Source: Nemertoderma westbladi (lineage: Eukaryota; Xenacoelomorpha; Nemertodermatida; Nemertodermatidae). From it: a stretch of 20,340 nt of DNA. This document shows, in pieces, positions 8,614-18,200 of this stretch. Under the pieces are notes generated by a model that saw nothing but the letters and a program-made list of their open reading frames with translations, did not search any database and was not told the origin of the DNA. The position numbers and the translations under genes were made by a program. The stretch's first letter is position 1. Each line of letters begins with the position of its first letter. The DNA is taken from contig JAUCBJ010001500.1 of assembly GCA_032718475.1 (NCBI GenBank), positions 1 through 20,340 of the forward strand. Direction: 5' to 3'.

Positions 8614-9300
8614 TATAATTTATTTATAATTTAATTTTTTTTTCTAAAACCGAGTTGGTTGACTGTAAGAAAACAATATTTATATTAAAAAAAGAACGAA
8701 GGTGAGTGAAAATGAAAGACAGTTTCTCAAAGTGATCCAGCCAGACGATCAGCTGGAGATTCAGCTGGTAGTTGATTGGCTCTTTCTCCCAGTGAGAAGA
8801 CTAATTACTTGCATCTGCAATTCTAGCAAAATTTATGGCAAATTAAAACAAACTTATCACGTAAATATTTTTCATGAAAACTTTATATCGATTTATCTCA
8901 GAGTCATTTTTTTAGCACCAATAATGCTAAGGATCTCCAGGGGTTGGTTGAAATATTATGATTCTTTACACATACGTTCCTTAGGATGTGTTGCAGATAC
9001 CATATGGACAAAATGGATGAAAAACGCCATCACCAAATTTTCACTGTATTTAATACGCTGCATTGAGGTCATTAACCAGATCACTCACTGACTAGCTCTA
9101 AAGCTGATTGGTCTAGTATGGTCGATTTAGCGCCAGTTGCTAATTAATGATTGAGACAAACATTTTTAGCACAAATTAATATTCAGAATTTTCTAATTAC
9201 CCAGACCTCAAATTTAGCAAGGCTTATCGCCGCGAATCGATAGCAGTATCGGTCGCCTCTATTACAATATTCCCTACAACCTGATAATCCATGTAAATCT
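8614..9300. other. Intergenic, no gene recognised
   Basis: A 129-codon frame at 8702-9091 has no family resemblance, motif or plausible splice context. AAAAAAAGAACGAAG occurs here (about 8686-8700) and also near 5600, which hints at an old shared repeat. Nothing else stands out. Confidence 0.4.
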
Positions 9301-9654
9301 TGATGAATTATTTGCTGTTGGGTTTATTTTTAATTCATTCGAACATAAAAAATACATTTCAAACCAAAAACTAAGTAGTTATTTATTATTGACTGAAGTT
9401 TTTCTTTATGTTTGTTTGTAAATAATTTAACGTTATGTATCTAAACAAATAAATAGTGATATAGAAACTTGTAAACATTTCAAATGTACATTTACATTAA
9501 TTACATAAACCATCACCATTAGAAACGGTGAAAGAGAAACGCTTGAGTTTCGTATTTCGTGCAAATTTAGGAGTTTTTTATGGACCCATATTTGCATCAC
9601 TAATTGCCACCAATACTTGCAACCTGAAGTAATAGAATGTATCAATATTGTAAC
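9301..9654 (-). other. Probable 3' untranslated region of SEC62
   Basis: Minus-strand sequence after the SEC62 stop is AT-rich and has two AATAAA signals, seen on the plus strand as TTTATT at 9382-9387 and 9323-9328. These are about 270 and 330 bases past the stop, giving a reasonable 3' end. Confidence 0.45.
9382..9387 (-). terminator. AATAAA polyadenylation signal, SEC62
   Basis: First AATAAA on the minus strand downstream of the SEC62 stop; a second is at 9323-9328. Confidence 0.4.
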
Positions 9655-10914
9655 TCAACAATCCTCTTCAAAAGGTCTATTGACTACCTCAAAGCCATTA
9701 TTACCATTGGCAATACTTTCGGAAGATTTGCGGCTTTCGGAGTTCGATGTATCTGTGTGCTGAGAATCATCGGTCGGACAAACTGCATCCATCGGTGTCT
9801 GCAGTTGTGTTGGTTCCACGTCGTCGGTGAAGTTGTCAGTGGGTTCGCCGTCACCGGTGCAGCTGCCATCCGGTTCAATATCACCGTCGCCGGTGCAAGT
9901 ATCGGCGGGTTCATCAATTCCGGCGCAATCATCGGCTTCCGGCGATTTATCATTGGCGAGTGTAGAAGATCGACCTTTGTATTCGTACTTGTAGAACGGT
10001 TTAAAGGATTCCAGAACACCCACATCTTCCGTAAGATTAGGTAAAACCCAGAGGTGGTGTTTCCCGCCGCTGAACAGCCAAACAGCGCCGAATAACAAAG
10101 TCCGTAGAATAGTTACCACGAGTAACGCCCCGAGGAGTATAGATCCCGTGACGCTAACGTAGTAAATCGAGATCCTAATCCAATCGGGCCACAACGGGAA
10201 CATACAGACCCCGATGGATCCAACAATGAGGACCAACCCGATTATAAAGTTGGTCGGTTTAATAGGATCGTAAATCCAAACATAAGCGTCGTCGCCGTCA
10301 ACAAATACTTGCTGGTCGTGAAGCTGAAGTTTAGTTATTTTTTTCGACTTTTTATCCTCATCTTTAGTTTCCTTTTCATCTTTAGAATTCTTTTCATCTT
10401 TTGAATTCTTTTCATCTTTTGAATTACTTTCATCTTTTAGTTTTAGTTTCTTTTCATCCTTGGATTTCTTGTCACCCTTGCGGTTTCCATCGTTGTCGAC
10501 TTTATTATCGGTTCGTTTTCGGACCGTACCGATACCGGTAGGCTTCCCTCCCCCGGTATCATCGTTCTCCTCTTTCGATGCCTCGATCTCATTGGGAAGT
10601 TTCTTTCGACGAACCTTTTTTATAGCGCGCTGATAAAACTGATTGTCTAATAACACTTGTAGAGCATCACATGCTGATTTTCGATTTGTTATTGATATAT
10701 TGTATGATTTTTTACCTTTAGACCATGGCGAATCCAGCAATTTATCAACAGCTTTCGAAGCAATAAAGAAATCTACCTCGTTTCCCAAGAAATATCCCTT
10801 CTTTGTCGGAACATTGAACCTGAGAAACTTTGCTATCGCTTTATCTTCTTTTGTTAGCGAATCGCGGTCAACGATTTTCTTTTGGGCAGCGTGTTTTCTC
10901 TTTTTATCAGCCAT
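9655..10914 (-). CDS. SEC62: Translocation protein SEC62, intronless
   Basis: A 419-aa protein matching SEC62 along its length. SEC62 works with SEC61 and SEC63 in post-translational import of short secretory proteins into the endoplasmic reticulum, and in vertebrates it is also an ER-phagy receptor. Visible parts: conserved N-terminal domain (about 20-102) with AIAKFLRFNVPTKKG, VDFFIASKAVDKLLDS and NQFYQRA; a Lys/Asp-rich linker (about 112-195) with SKDEKN heptads at 165-183; the conserved DQQVFVDGDDAYVWIYDPI; membrane segments about 222-243 and 250-280 joined by FPLWP; the block FSGGKHHLWVLPNLTEDVG; and an acidic tail. Near the C-terminus FEVV (408-411) after NGNNG corresponds to the LC3-interacting NDFEMI of human SEC62. 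Start Met-Ala-Asp fits the family. The human gene has several introns, so the unbroken reading frame is notable: either this lineage lost the introns or it is a functional retrogene. The intact, well-conserved frame argues for function. Confidence 0.95.
   Translation of the reverse strand: MADKKRKHAAQKKIVDRDSLTKEDKAIAKFLRFNVPTKKGYFLGNEVDFFIASKAVDKLLDSPWSKGKKSYNISITNRKSACDALQVLLDNQFYQRAIKKVRRKKLPNEIEASKEENDDTGGGKPTGIGTVRKRTDNKVDNDGNRKGDKKSKDEKKLKLKDESNSKDEKNSKDEKNSKDEKETKDEDKKSKKITKLQLHDQQVFVDGDDAYVWIYDPIKPTNFIIGLVLIVGSIGVCMFPLWPDWIRISIYYVSVTGSILLGALLVVTILRTLLFGAVWLFSGGKHHLWVLPNLTEDVGVLESFKPFYKYEYKGRSSTLANDKSPEADDCAGIDEPADTCTGDGDIEPDGSCTGDGEPTDNFTDDVEPTQLQTPMDAVCPTDDSQHTDTSNSESRKSSESIANGNNGFEVVNRPFEEDC
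10346..10450 (-). repeat. In-frame short tandem repeat in the SEC62 linker
   Basis: Units around TTTTCATCTTTTGAATTC repeat and encode the charged SKDEKN heptads on the minus strand. Such repeats allow linker length to vary without breaking the frame. Confidence 0.7.
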
Positions 10915-11317
10915 TCCTATTCCTGTCAGCCTGTTGGGTGTTGGGTTATGCTACAATGGTTTCAAATACTGAAAAAGCTACCGGTAGGCGGTAGGTCAGG
11001 TGAGAAGGTTCCGGTACCGGTATCCCAGTATCCAGGTATCTCATGAGGAAGGACAAATACAAAAATAGGGTGTGCAGTGCAGTGTGCGTAGCCGACTGTC
11101 AAAGTCAGTCAGTGCCTGGTTGAGTAGATGACTAGCTGAGTAATAATGGTTGCAGGGTTGTCGTCTTGTCTACATAGTTCAATGCACAGCTCAATCAATG
11201 GTTGTATTCGTTGTATCCTAGGCACAAGGGTGTATGGTGGGCCCATGCTGCCATGTGAACAATCCCCCAGAGTAGTGCCCAGGAAAGCCAAAATGTGTCA
11301 ACGTTTGTTTAAAAGGG
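10915..11317. other. SEC62 upstream region, no other gene seen
   Basis: Contains scattered CCGGTA/TACCGG words, for example GGTTCCGGTACCGGTATCCC near 11007-11026. No TATA box could be assigned. It probably includes the SEC62 5' UTR and promoter on the minus strand. Confidence 0.4.
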
Positions 11318-14074
11318 TGGGTAGGTGGGTGGGTGGCTCGGTTGGTCGGTAGGTCGGTCGGTGGGAAGGTGGGAATGAAGAAACATGGGAATGTAGGAAG
11401 ATGGGAATGTAGGAAAATGAGAATATAGGAAGATGGGAATGTAGGAAAATGAGAATATAGGAAGATGGGAATGTAGGAAGATGGAAATGAGGGGAGGTGG
11501 GAATATAGGAAGATGGGAATGGCAGGAAGATGGGAATATAGGAAGATAAGATGGGAATGTATGAAGATGGCGAATGTAGGAAGATGGGAATGTAAGAAGA
11601 TGGAAATGAGGGGTGGTGGGAATATAGGAAGATGCGGGAATGTAGGAAAACGAGAATATAGGAAGATGGGAATGTAGGAAGATGGGAATATAGGAATATG
11701 GGAATGTAGGAAGATGGAAATGAGGGAAGGTGGGAATATAGGAAGATGGGAATATAGGAAGATAAGATGGGAATGTAGGAAGATGGAAATGAGGGAAGGT
11801 GTGAATATAGGAAGATGGGAATTGCAGGAAGATGGGAATATAGGAAGATAAGATGGGAATGTATGAAGATGGCGAATGTAGGAAGATGGGAATGTAAGAA
11901 GATGGAAATGAGGGGTGGTGGGAATATAGGAAGATGCGGGAATGTAGGAAAATGAGAATATAGGAAGATGGGAATGTAGGAAGATGGGAATATATGAATA
12001 TGGGAATCTAGGAAGATGGGAATGTAGGAAGATGGGAATGTAGGAAGATGGGAATATATGAATATGGGAATGTAGGAAGATGGAAATGAGGGAAGGTGGG
12101 AATATAGGAAGATGGGAATATAGGAAGATAAGATGGGAATGTAGGAAGATGGAAATGAGGGAAGGTGTGAATATAGGAAGATGGGAATTGCAGGAAGATG
12201 GGAATATAGGAAGATAAGATGGGAATGTATGAAGATGGCGAATGTAGGAAGATGGGAATGTAAGAAGATGGAAATGAGGGGTGGTGGGAATATAGGAAGA
12301 TGCGGGAATGTAGGAAAATGAGAATATAGGAAGATGGGAATGTAGGAAGATGGGAATATATGAATATGGGAATCTAGGAAGATGGGAATGTAGGAAGATG
12401 GGAATGTAGGAAGAAGGAAATGAGGGGAGGTGGGAATATAGGAAGATGGGAATGCAGGAAGATGGGAATATAGGAAGATAAGATGGGAATGTAGGAATAT
12501 GGAAATTTAGGAAGATGGCGAATGTAGGAAGATGGCGAATGTAGGAAGATGGAAATGAGGGAAGGTGGGAATATAGGAAGATGGGAATGCAGGAAGATGG
12601 GAATATAGGAAGATAAGATGGGAATGTAGGAAGATGGGAATATAGGAAGATTGGAATGTAGGAAGATGGGAATATAGGAAGATGGAAATGTAGGAAGATG
12701 GGAATGTAGGAAGATGGGAATGTGAGAAGATGGGAATGAGGGGAGGTGGGAACATAGAGAGATGGGAATGTAGGAAGGTGGGAATGTGGGAAAGTGGGTG
12801 GGAATGTATGAAGATGGGAATGTATGAAGATGGGAATGTATGAAGATGGGAATGTATGAAGATGGTAATCTGGGCTGATGGGAATGTGGGAAGAGGGTAA
12901 TGTGAGAAGGTAGATTGGAATATAGGAAGATGGGAATGTAGAAAGATGGGATTGTGGGAATATGGGAAGGTGGATGGGAATGTAGGAAGATGGGAATGTA
13001 GGATGATGGAATTGTTGGAAGATGGGAATGTGGGAATATGAGAATGTGGGAAGGTGGATTAACATATTGGAATGTTGGAAGGTGGGTGGGAATGTAGGAA
13101 GATGGGGATGTAGGATGAGGGAATGTAGGAAGATGGAAATGTGAGAAGATGGGAATGAGGGGGTGGGAATATAAAAAGAGGGGAATGTAAAAAGATGGGA
13201 ATTTAGGAAGATGGCTAATGTAGGAAGATGGGAATGTGAGAAGATGGGAATGAGGGGGTGGGAATATAAAAAGATGGGAATGTAAAAAGATGGGAATTTA
13301 GGAAGATGGCTAATGTAGGAAGATGGGAATGTGAGAAGATGGGAATGAGGGGAGGTGGGAATAGAGGAAGATGGGAATGTATGAAGATGGTAATTTGGGA
13401 AGATGGGAATGTGGGAAGATGGTAATGTGAGAATATAGATTGGAATGTAGGAAGATGGGAATGTAGGAAGATTGGAATGTAGGAAGATGGGAATGTAGGA
13501 AGATGGGAATGCGGGAATATGAGAAGGTGGATGGGAATGTAGGAAGATGGGAATGTAGGAAGATGGGATTGTTGGAAGATGAGAATGTGGGAATATGGGA
13601 AGGTGGATTAAAATAGTGGAATGTGGGAAGGTGGGTGGGAATGTATAAAGATGGGAATGTAGGAAGATGGGAATGTAGGAAGATGGGAATGTAGGAAGGT
13701 GGGTGGGAATGTAGGAAGATGGGAATGTGAGGATATGGGAATGTGGTAAGGTGGATTGAAATTTTGGAATGTAGGAAGATGGGTGGTAATGTAGGATGAT
13801 TGGAATGCAGGAAGATGGGAATGTAGGAATATGGTAATATGGGAATGTGGGAAGGTAGGTGGGAATGTAGGAAGATGGGAATGTAGGGATGTGGGTGGGA
13901 GTGTAGGAATTTGGGAATATGGGAAGATGGAAATGTGGGAAGATGGGAAGGTAGGAGCGAATGTGGGAAGGCGGGTGGGAAGATGGGAATGTGGGAAGGT
14001 GGATGGGAATGTGGAAAGATGGGAATATAGGAAAATGGGAATATAGGAAGATGGGAATGTGGGAAGATGATGAT
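11318..14074 (+). repeat. 2.7-kb minisatellite, 16-bp unit GGAAGATGGGAATGTA
   Basis: A (GGTN)-rich lead-in (11318-11370) passes into well over a hundred units of about 16 bp, with variants such as GGAATATGGGAATGTG. Units are nested in larger duplications: a block recurs at 11700 and 12066 (366 bp apart), a marker at 11551, 11853 and 12219 (302 and 366 bp), and a block at 13153 and 13248 (95 bp). On the minus strand the unit has no stop in any phase and cycles as YIPIFLHSHLPTFPSS, which accounts for an open frame of 966 codons (11218-14118). The plus strand reads TAG once per three units in each frame. The open frame therefore follows from composition and is not called as a gene. Confidence 0.95.
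11690..12420 (+). repeat. Higher-order duplication inside the minisatellite, 366-bp period
   Basis: Two nearly identical blocks start at about 11700 and 12066. They share unusual units such as GGAATTGCAGGAAG and GATGGCGAATGTAGG in the same order, indicating a recent duplication by unequal exchange or slippage. Confidence 0.8.
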
Positions 14075-14165
14075 CCCTTCAAAGCATTCGTGCCGAAACG
14101 AAAACTGCCCTTGCCCATGTGAGGATCGAACCCAAGAACTACTAGCTAGTATTTCAATCTTCTAG
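14075..14165 (-). mobile_element. SINE, tRNA-related, 3' part
   Basis: On the minus strand GGGTTCGATCCTC (a tRNA B box) is followed by GTTTTCGTTTCGGCACGAAT and GCTTTGAAGGG. The same B-box-plus-tail arrangement occurs at 19287-19346, so this is a dispersed family. The SINE's 3' end coincides with the end of the 16-bp minisatellite. Confidence 0.65.
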
Positions 14166-14169
14166 CCGG

Positions 14170-15234
14170 AATTTTAATAATTTAATTCAAAAATAAATTG
14201 AGATATTATCAACAATATTTTTTGTTACAATTATACAGTATGTATTAAATTAATAAATTAATTTAAATTAAAGTGGTCGGTGAACGTAGGAGACACAAAA
14301 CACCAGAGGCAACCGGAAGATTCCTCCCTCTTTGCATTAACTATAAGGCAGGGAGGGTGCCACATTAACTCCCGTGGTTGAACACTCCATAACTACAGTA
14401 TCATACCCTTTCTTCACCAGCAGAAGTCATAGGTTCCTATTGTTAGAAGTGTCTTACTTAGATACACAGCATTTCGAAATTGGAAACTGGGACAATTGAA
14501 AATGTTAAAATTAATTAATTTACAAATAATCAACAATATCGTTATTTACAAACATATATATTTTTGGCTGTTTCGTCATTATACAGTAGGTAGGTCCTGA
14601 GATTTTAAGGAAAGGAACAGATTACAGTCACATGTTATTCAAATCTAGAGAGTCTATAGTCTATATTACAGTAACAGTATTAGTGCACGTAAGCACCCCT
14701 TGCTCCAGATATGAGATCCTACAGCTTTACTTCTTTCAGTTTTTCTGTACTTAAATATTTTGTATCGTTTTACCGTAACCAACCGTACAACCAGACAACT
14801 GTCTGACTATTACTGTATGTGGGCAGGTAGGCTTTCAAGTTTCAACGCTGAGACTGAGGAGGCCCGCTGTAAATACATTTCATAAGCAGATAAGTACAGA
14901 AGTACGGGTCCGGTATCGGCTGACCGGCTGCACGGCTGACCAGTAGGCGGTACTGAAATTTGTATCTGTTACTGCACTGCTACTGTTTACCGGTACCGGT
15001 AGTCTAAAGGCAGGCCTACATTCTTGGCATGCATGCAGGCATGCCATCATATGGCAGTATGGCAATATCAGATTCAGAATAGGCCTACTGGAATATGCAA
15101 ATGCAAATGGTTGAGTGAAGACAGAGCTACAGTCAGATGGTCTGATGCTGATTAGTACAGCAGTATGATGCTATGAGGATGAGGTTGACAGTTAGTTAAG
15201 AGTTTTGACTTCCTCGGTAGCTCGAATTTAAGAA
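14170..15234. other. DENND1 upstream region, no gene seen
   Basis: Non-coding, with many TAGGCCTA and CCGGTACCGG words. GGCATGCATGCAGGCATGCC at 15026-15045 is a near-palindrome. Overlapping octamers at 15095-15108 are listed separately. Transcription start and TATA box could not be fixed. Confidence 0.45.
15095..15108 (+). promoter_or_regulatory. Two overlapping octamer motifs (ATGCAAAT)
   Basis: ATGCAAAT at 15095-15102 and 15101-15108 overlap by two bases, 127 bases before the DENND1 start codon. The octamer is the classical binding site of POU-domain factors. Function here is inferred from sequence and position only. Confidence 0.35.
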
Positions 15235-15290
15235 ATGCCAACGGTTTCAGAAATCAAACAAAGGGCACCATTGAATGCAAAGCGATTAAG
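15235..15290 (+). CDS. DENND1: DENND1 exon 1 (coding part)
   Basis: Encodes MPTVSEIKQRAPLNAKRL plus two bases of the next codon, then donor GTAGGC. The last residues align with the GSRIK opening of vertebrate members, but the first 13 residues have no counterpart I recognise. This is the least certain exon. Confidence 0.6.
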
Positions 15291-18200
15291 GTAGGCAGGT
15301 AGGCCTATGTCAGTATGTTTGTTTTAAGCTGATAGTTGTCTGGTTGTAAGTAGGGCTGTAGGGTGCCGGTACTGCCGGTGTGGGTGTATAGACAGACCGA
15401 CAGGCTGTGTTAAATGCAGTGTTTAAAAATAATTAGGCGATAGCCTGATACAGTGATAGGCATAAAACGGCTGAACTGTAAATAAAATAAGTCAATTTTT
15501 GATTCCCTTTCCCCTTTCCCCTTTGCCCTTTTCTTCTTCTGCCTTCAGCCAGTCACCTGTGTTGTGTTCGAATGTACAGATGTACTGCATATTATATGCA
15601 ACTGTGAACTGTACAGATCTCCAGTATATTCCAAACTCGAACGGTCAAAATATAAACCGAGAACTGTCACTTTTTAAGTCTGAAAATAGTACCGGTAGTC
15701 TACCTAAGAAATATAATGAATAGTAATAACAGTACCGGTACCGCTGCGGCACCAACAGAGTTCTTATTAATCTAATTTTAATTTTCTAGGGAGAATCCGA
15801 CTCATTACTTTGAGTGTTTCTTCGAGATTTCTGTGGAGCGCGTCGAAGTCCCAGTACAGGCACCGGTAGTGGGAGAGAACTGGCATAGTGAGTTTATAAT
15901 TCTAACCATTCGGCCAGTATATGGCCTAGCATATATCAGTATATCACTGTGTCGCAATCTAATCAACTTAGTACTAATTAGTATTTCATTATTTCGCGTA
16001 TTTGTATATTGTTGTGTAGAATGACGATAGGAATGACGATAGAATTTCGCGCTACCAAATTCCTCTGGGCGACATAATTTTCAGTAAATTTTACCAATAT
16101 AACTAAAGTCTCAGATTCGCCAATGCTATGAACTTTAACCGGAGTACTCGAAAGTATTTTGAACATCGTATTAGCTGATTTCACCTATATCACTGTTACC
16201 CTGTGTAGCGGCAGACTTTGTAACTGCAGAACTTAAAACTCTATCTGAGGTATAATGTTCCAGGTGGTCGAAATAATTATAAACAATATCGTCCTCTAGC
16301 GGCAGACCGGCGAACAGCAGATAGCTCGGCGTCCACATAATGACGCAACCTGTAGTCCCTAATACATTATTACCACGTTTCAGTATACGGGTTATAAACA
16401 ACCAAATGGGAGGTCGATTAATGTTTATTAGTTATGTAGCCCTAGCGGGAGACTTTGAACGGATGGTGTCCGAAAGTCTGTTATAAATTTTTTGCCCTAT
16501 TACAAATTATCAACTCAGCAGCTTTAAATCCGACAAAGATTTTTATTAGTATGAACAACGGCATTAAATGTTTTACCCCCACCCAATAGTGTCAGTTCCT
16601 TAAGGATTCCCCTACTACGTGGCTCGCCCCACATTTCGGCAGTTCTATGGTTGGTTGTGTGTGTCCAGAGGTTAGTGACACTGGTTTGTTTTTACCATGG
16701 GGTTGGGCTATGCGTTCTGTTCACTGTTCTCAAGCCACAAATTACATACTGTCTGTCGTCTTCTTGTAGTTGTATGACTTTTTTGAAGAAATTTTTTAAT
16801 TAATCGCCATTCTGTATAGATTTTTGAAGTTTGTTTTAACAATATACCAGTACAGATCTGTTGTATATCATTCGAAAGACCACAAATTTGGATTCATTTG
16901 ATGTAAAAATGTTACATTTTTCCTTCGAGAATTGATTGTTAATTTATTCGCATACTTTAATGTTCCATATTCCCCCATGCGTTTTCCTCTGTAGACGCCA
17001 CGATCACCCACATGTACCCACCCGACTACGACGACCTCCAAGCGATCTCTGAGGTGCCCCGTTTCGCCGTACCCTACGCCTTCCCTCCCCCCTACACTAA
17101 CCCCGTACAGCTCTACACCTTTGTGCTGACCGGTATAGACGGGGTGCAGCGCTTCGGGTTCTGTAGACAACCCACCGACGGACTCAAAGTGTTGTGTATA
17201 TTAAGGTAGGAGTTCCGTAATAGGGATCTCATTTGGTTTGCAGGTTTCCTTTCCAAACTTATTTCATTTCCGTACCAAATTCAAGCAAAGTTGTTGAACG
17301 TTGCGCTGGCGTTGCTGAGTGCATGAAAATTTGGGTTTGTGAATTCCAATTCATCGCAGTCATATTTTATTGAAATGAAAATTTGTGTTCTCCGTAGGCT
17401 TCTAATACTGTGGCTATTTGGCCCGAAGTTGATTTGAAAAACATCCGTGGAACTTTATTTATCGTTCTTCCATCGAAACATATAGAGATAACAATGTTTA
17501 TCTTTCAGTTATTTGCCCTGGTTCGAGATATTTTATAATCTAATCAACCGTCTGGCCCAACTAACCGCAGCGAACCTCCGCAACTCCTATAGGTTGCAGC
17601 TGCTCAAGGCGGTGTATAACCACCCGATTGTTCTAGAATACGGCCGGGAGGTTTCTATCTCTGTGGAACACCACAGCGGGGATGTAAGTCATAGGGTTGT
17701 GTTCATATTGTAATATTACGATTAAGAATGACTAATATTGCTTATACCCATAATTAACAAAACGATGTCGGAAGTTGTGTTAGAAGACTTTGTTGTTGGT
17801 TGAATAATATATTTTGACAATTAAGTGGGTTTTATTCACTTTTGTTTGCTGCTGTATCTTCTGTTACTAAGTAACTCCCAGACTATCGGTGTATTCGTCA
17901 ATGACAATCCTGTAAAACAATAGCGGAAAGGATGTTGTTACAATCCAAAAAGTATATAGCAGAACATTATTTGATTTGGTTATCGTTCATATGCGTACCG
18001 ATGGTGTTTTCTAACCAAAACAATAAACTAATCTCCATTACTTAATTAACGGAAAGGAGCAGGTTACAGTGCCGGGCTTTTCTAACCAAAACAATAAACA
18101 ATATCTCAATAACATAGGGTATTTCATACTTATAGTCTTATTTTTGCAATACGAAAATACCATCGGTACGGATATGAACTATAATTTTTGATTTCAATAA

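Noticed and set aside
8702-9091. A 129-codon plus-strand frame
   Set aside because: No recognisable motif, AT-rich composition and no splice or promoter context; chance is likely.
9637-10044. A plus-strand frame opposite the SEC62 tail
   Set aside because: It is the shadow of the SEC62 coding strand.
11218-14118. A 966-codon open frame on the minus strand
   Set aside because: It consists of a 16-bp minisatellite with no stop in any minus phase. The frame also runs past the array into the SINE and unrelated flank, and no domain or signal is present.
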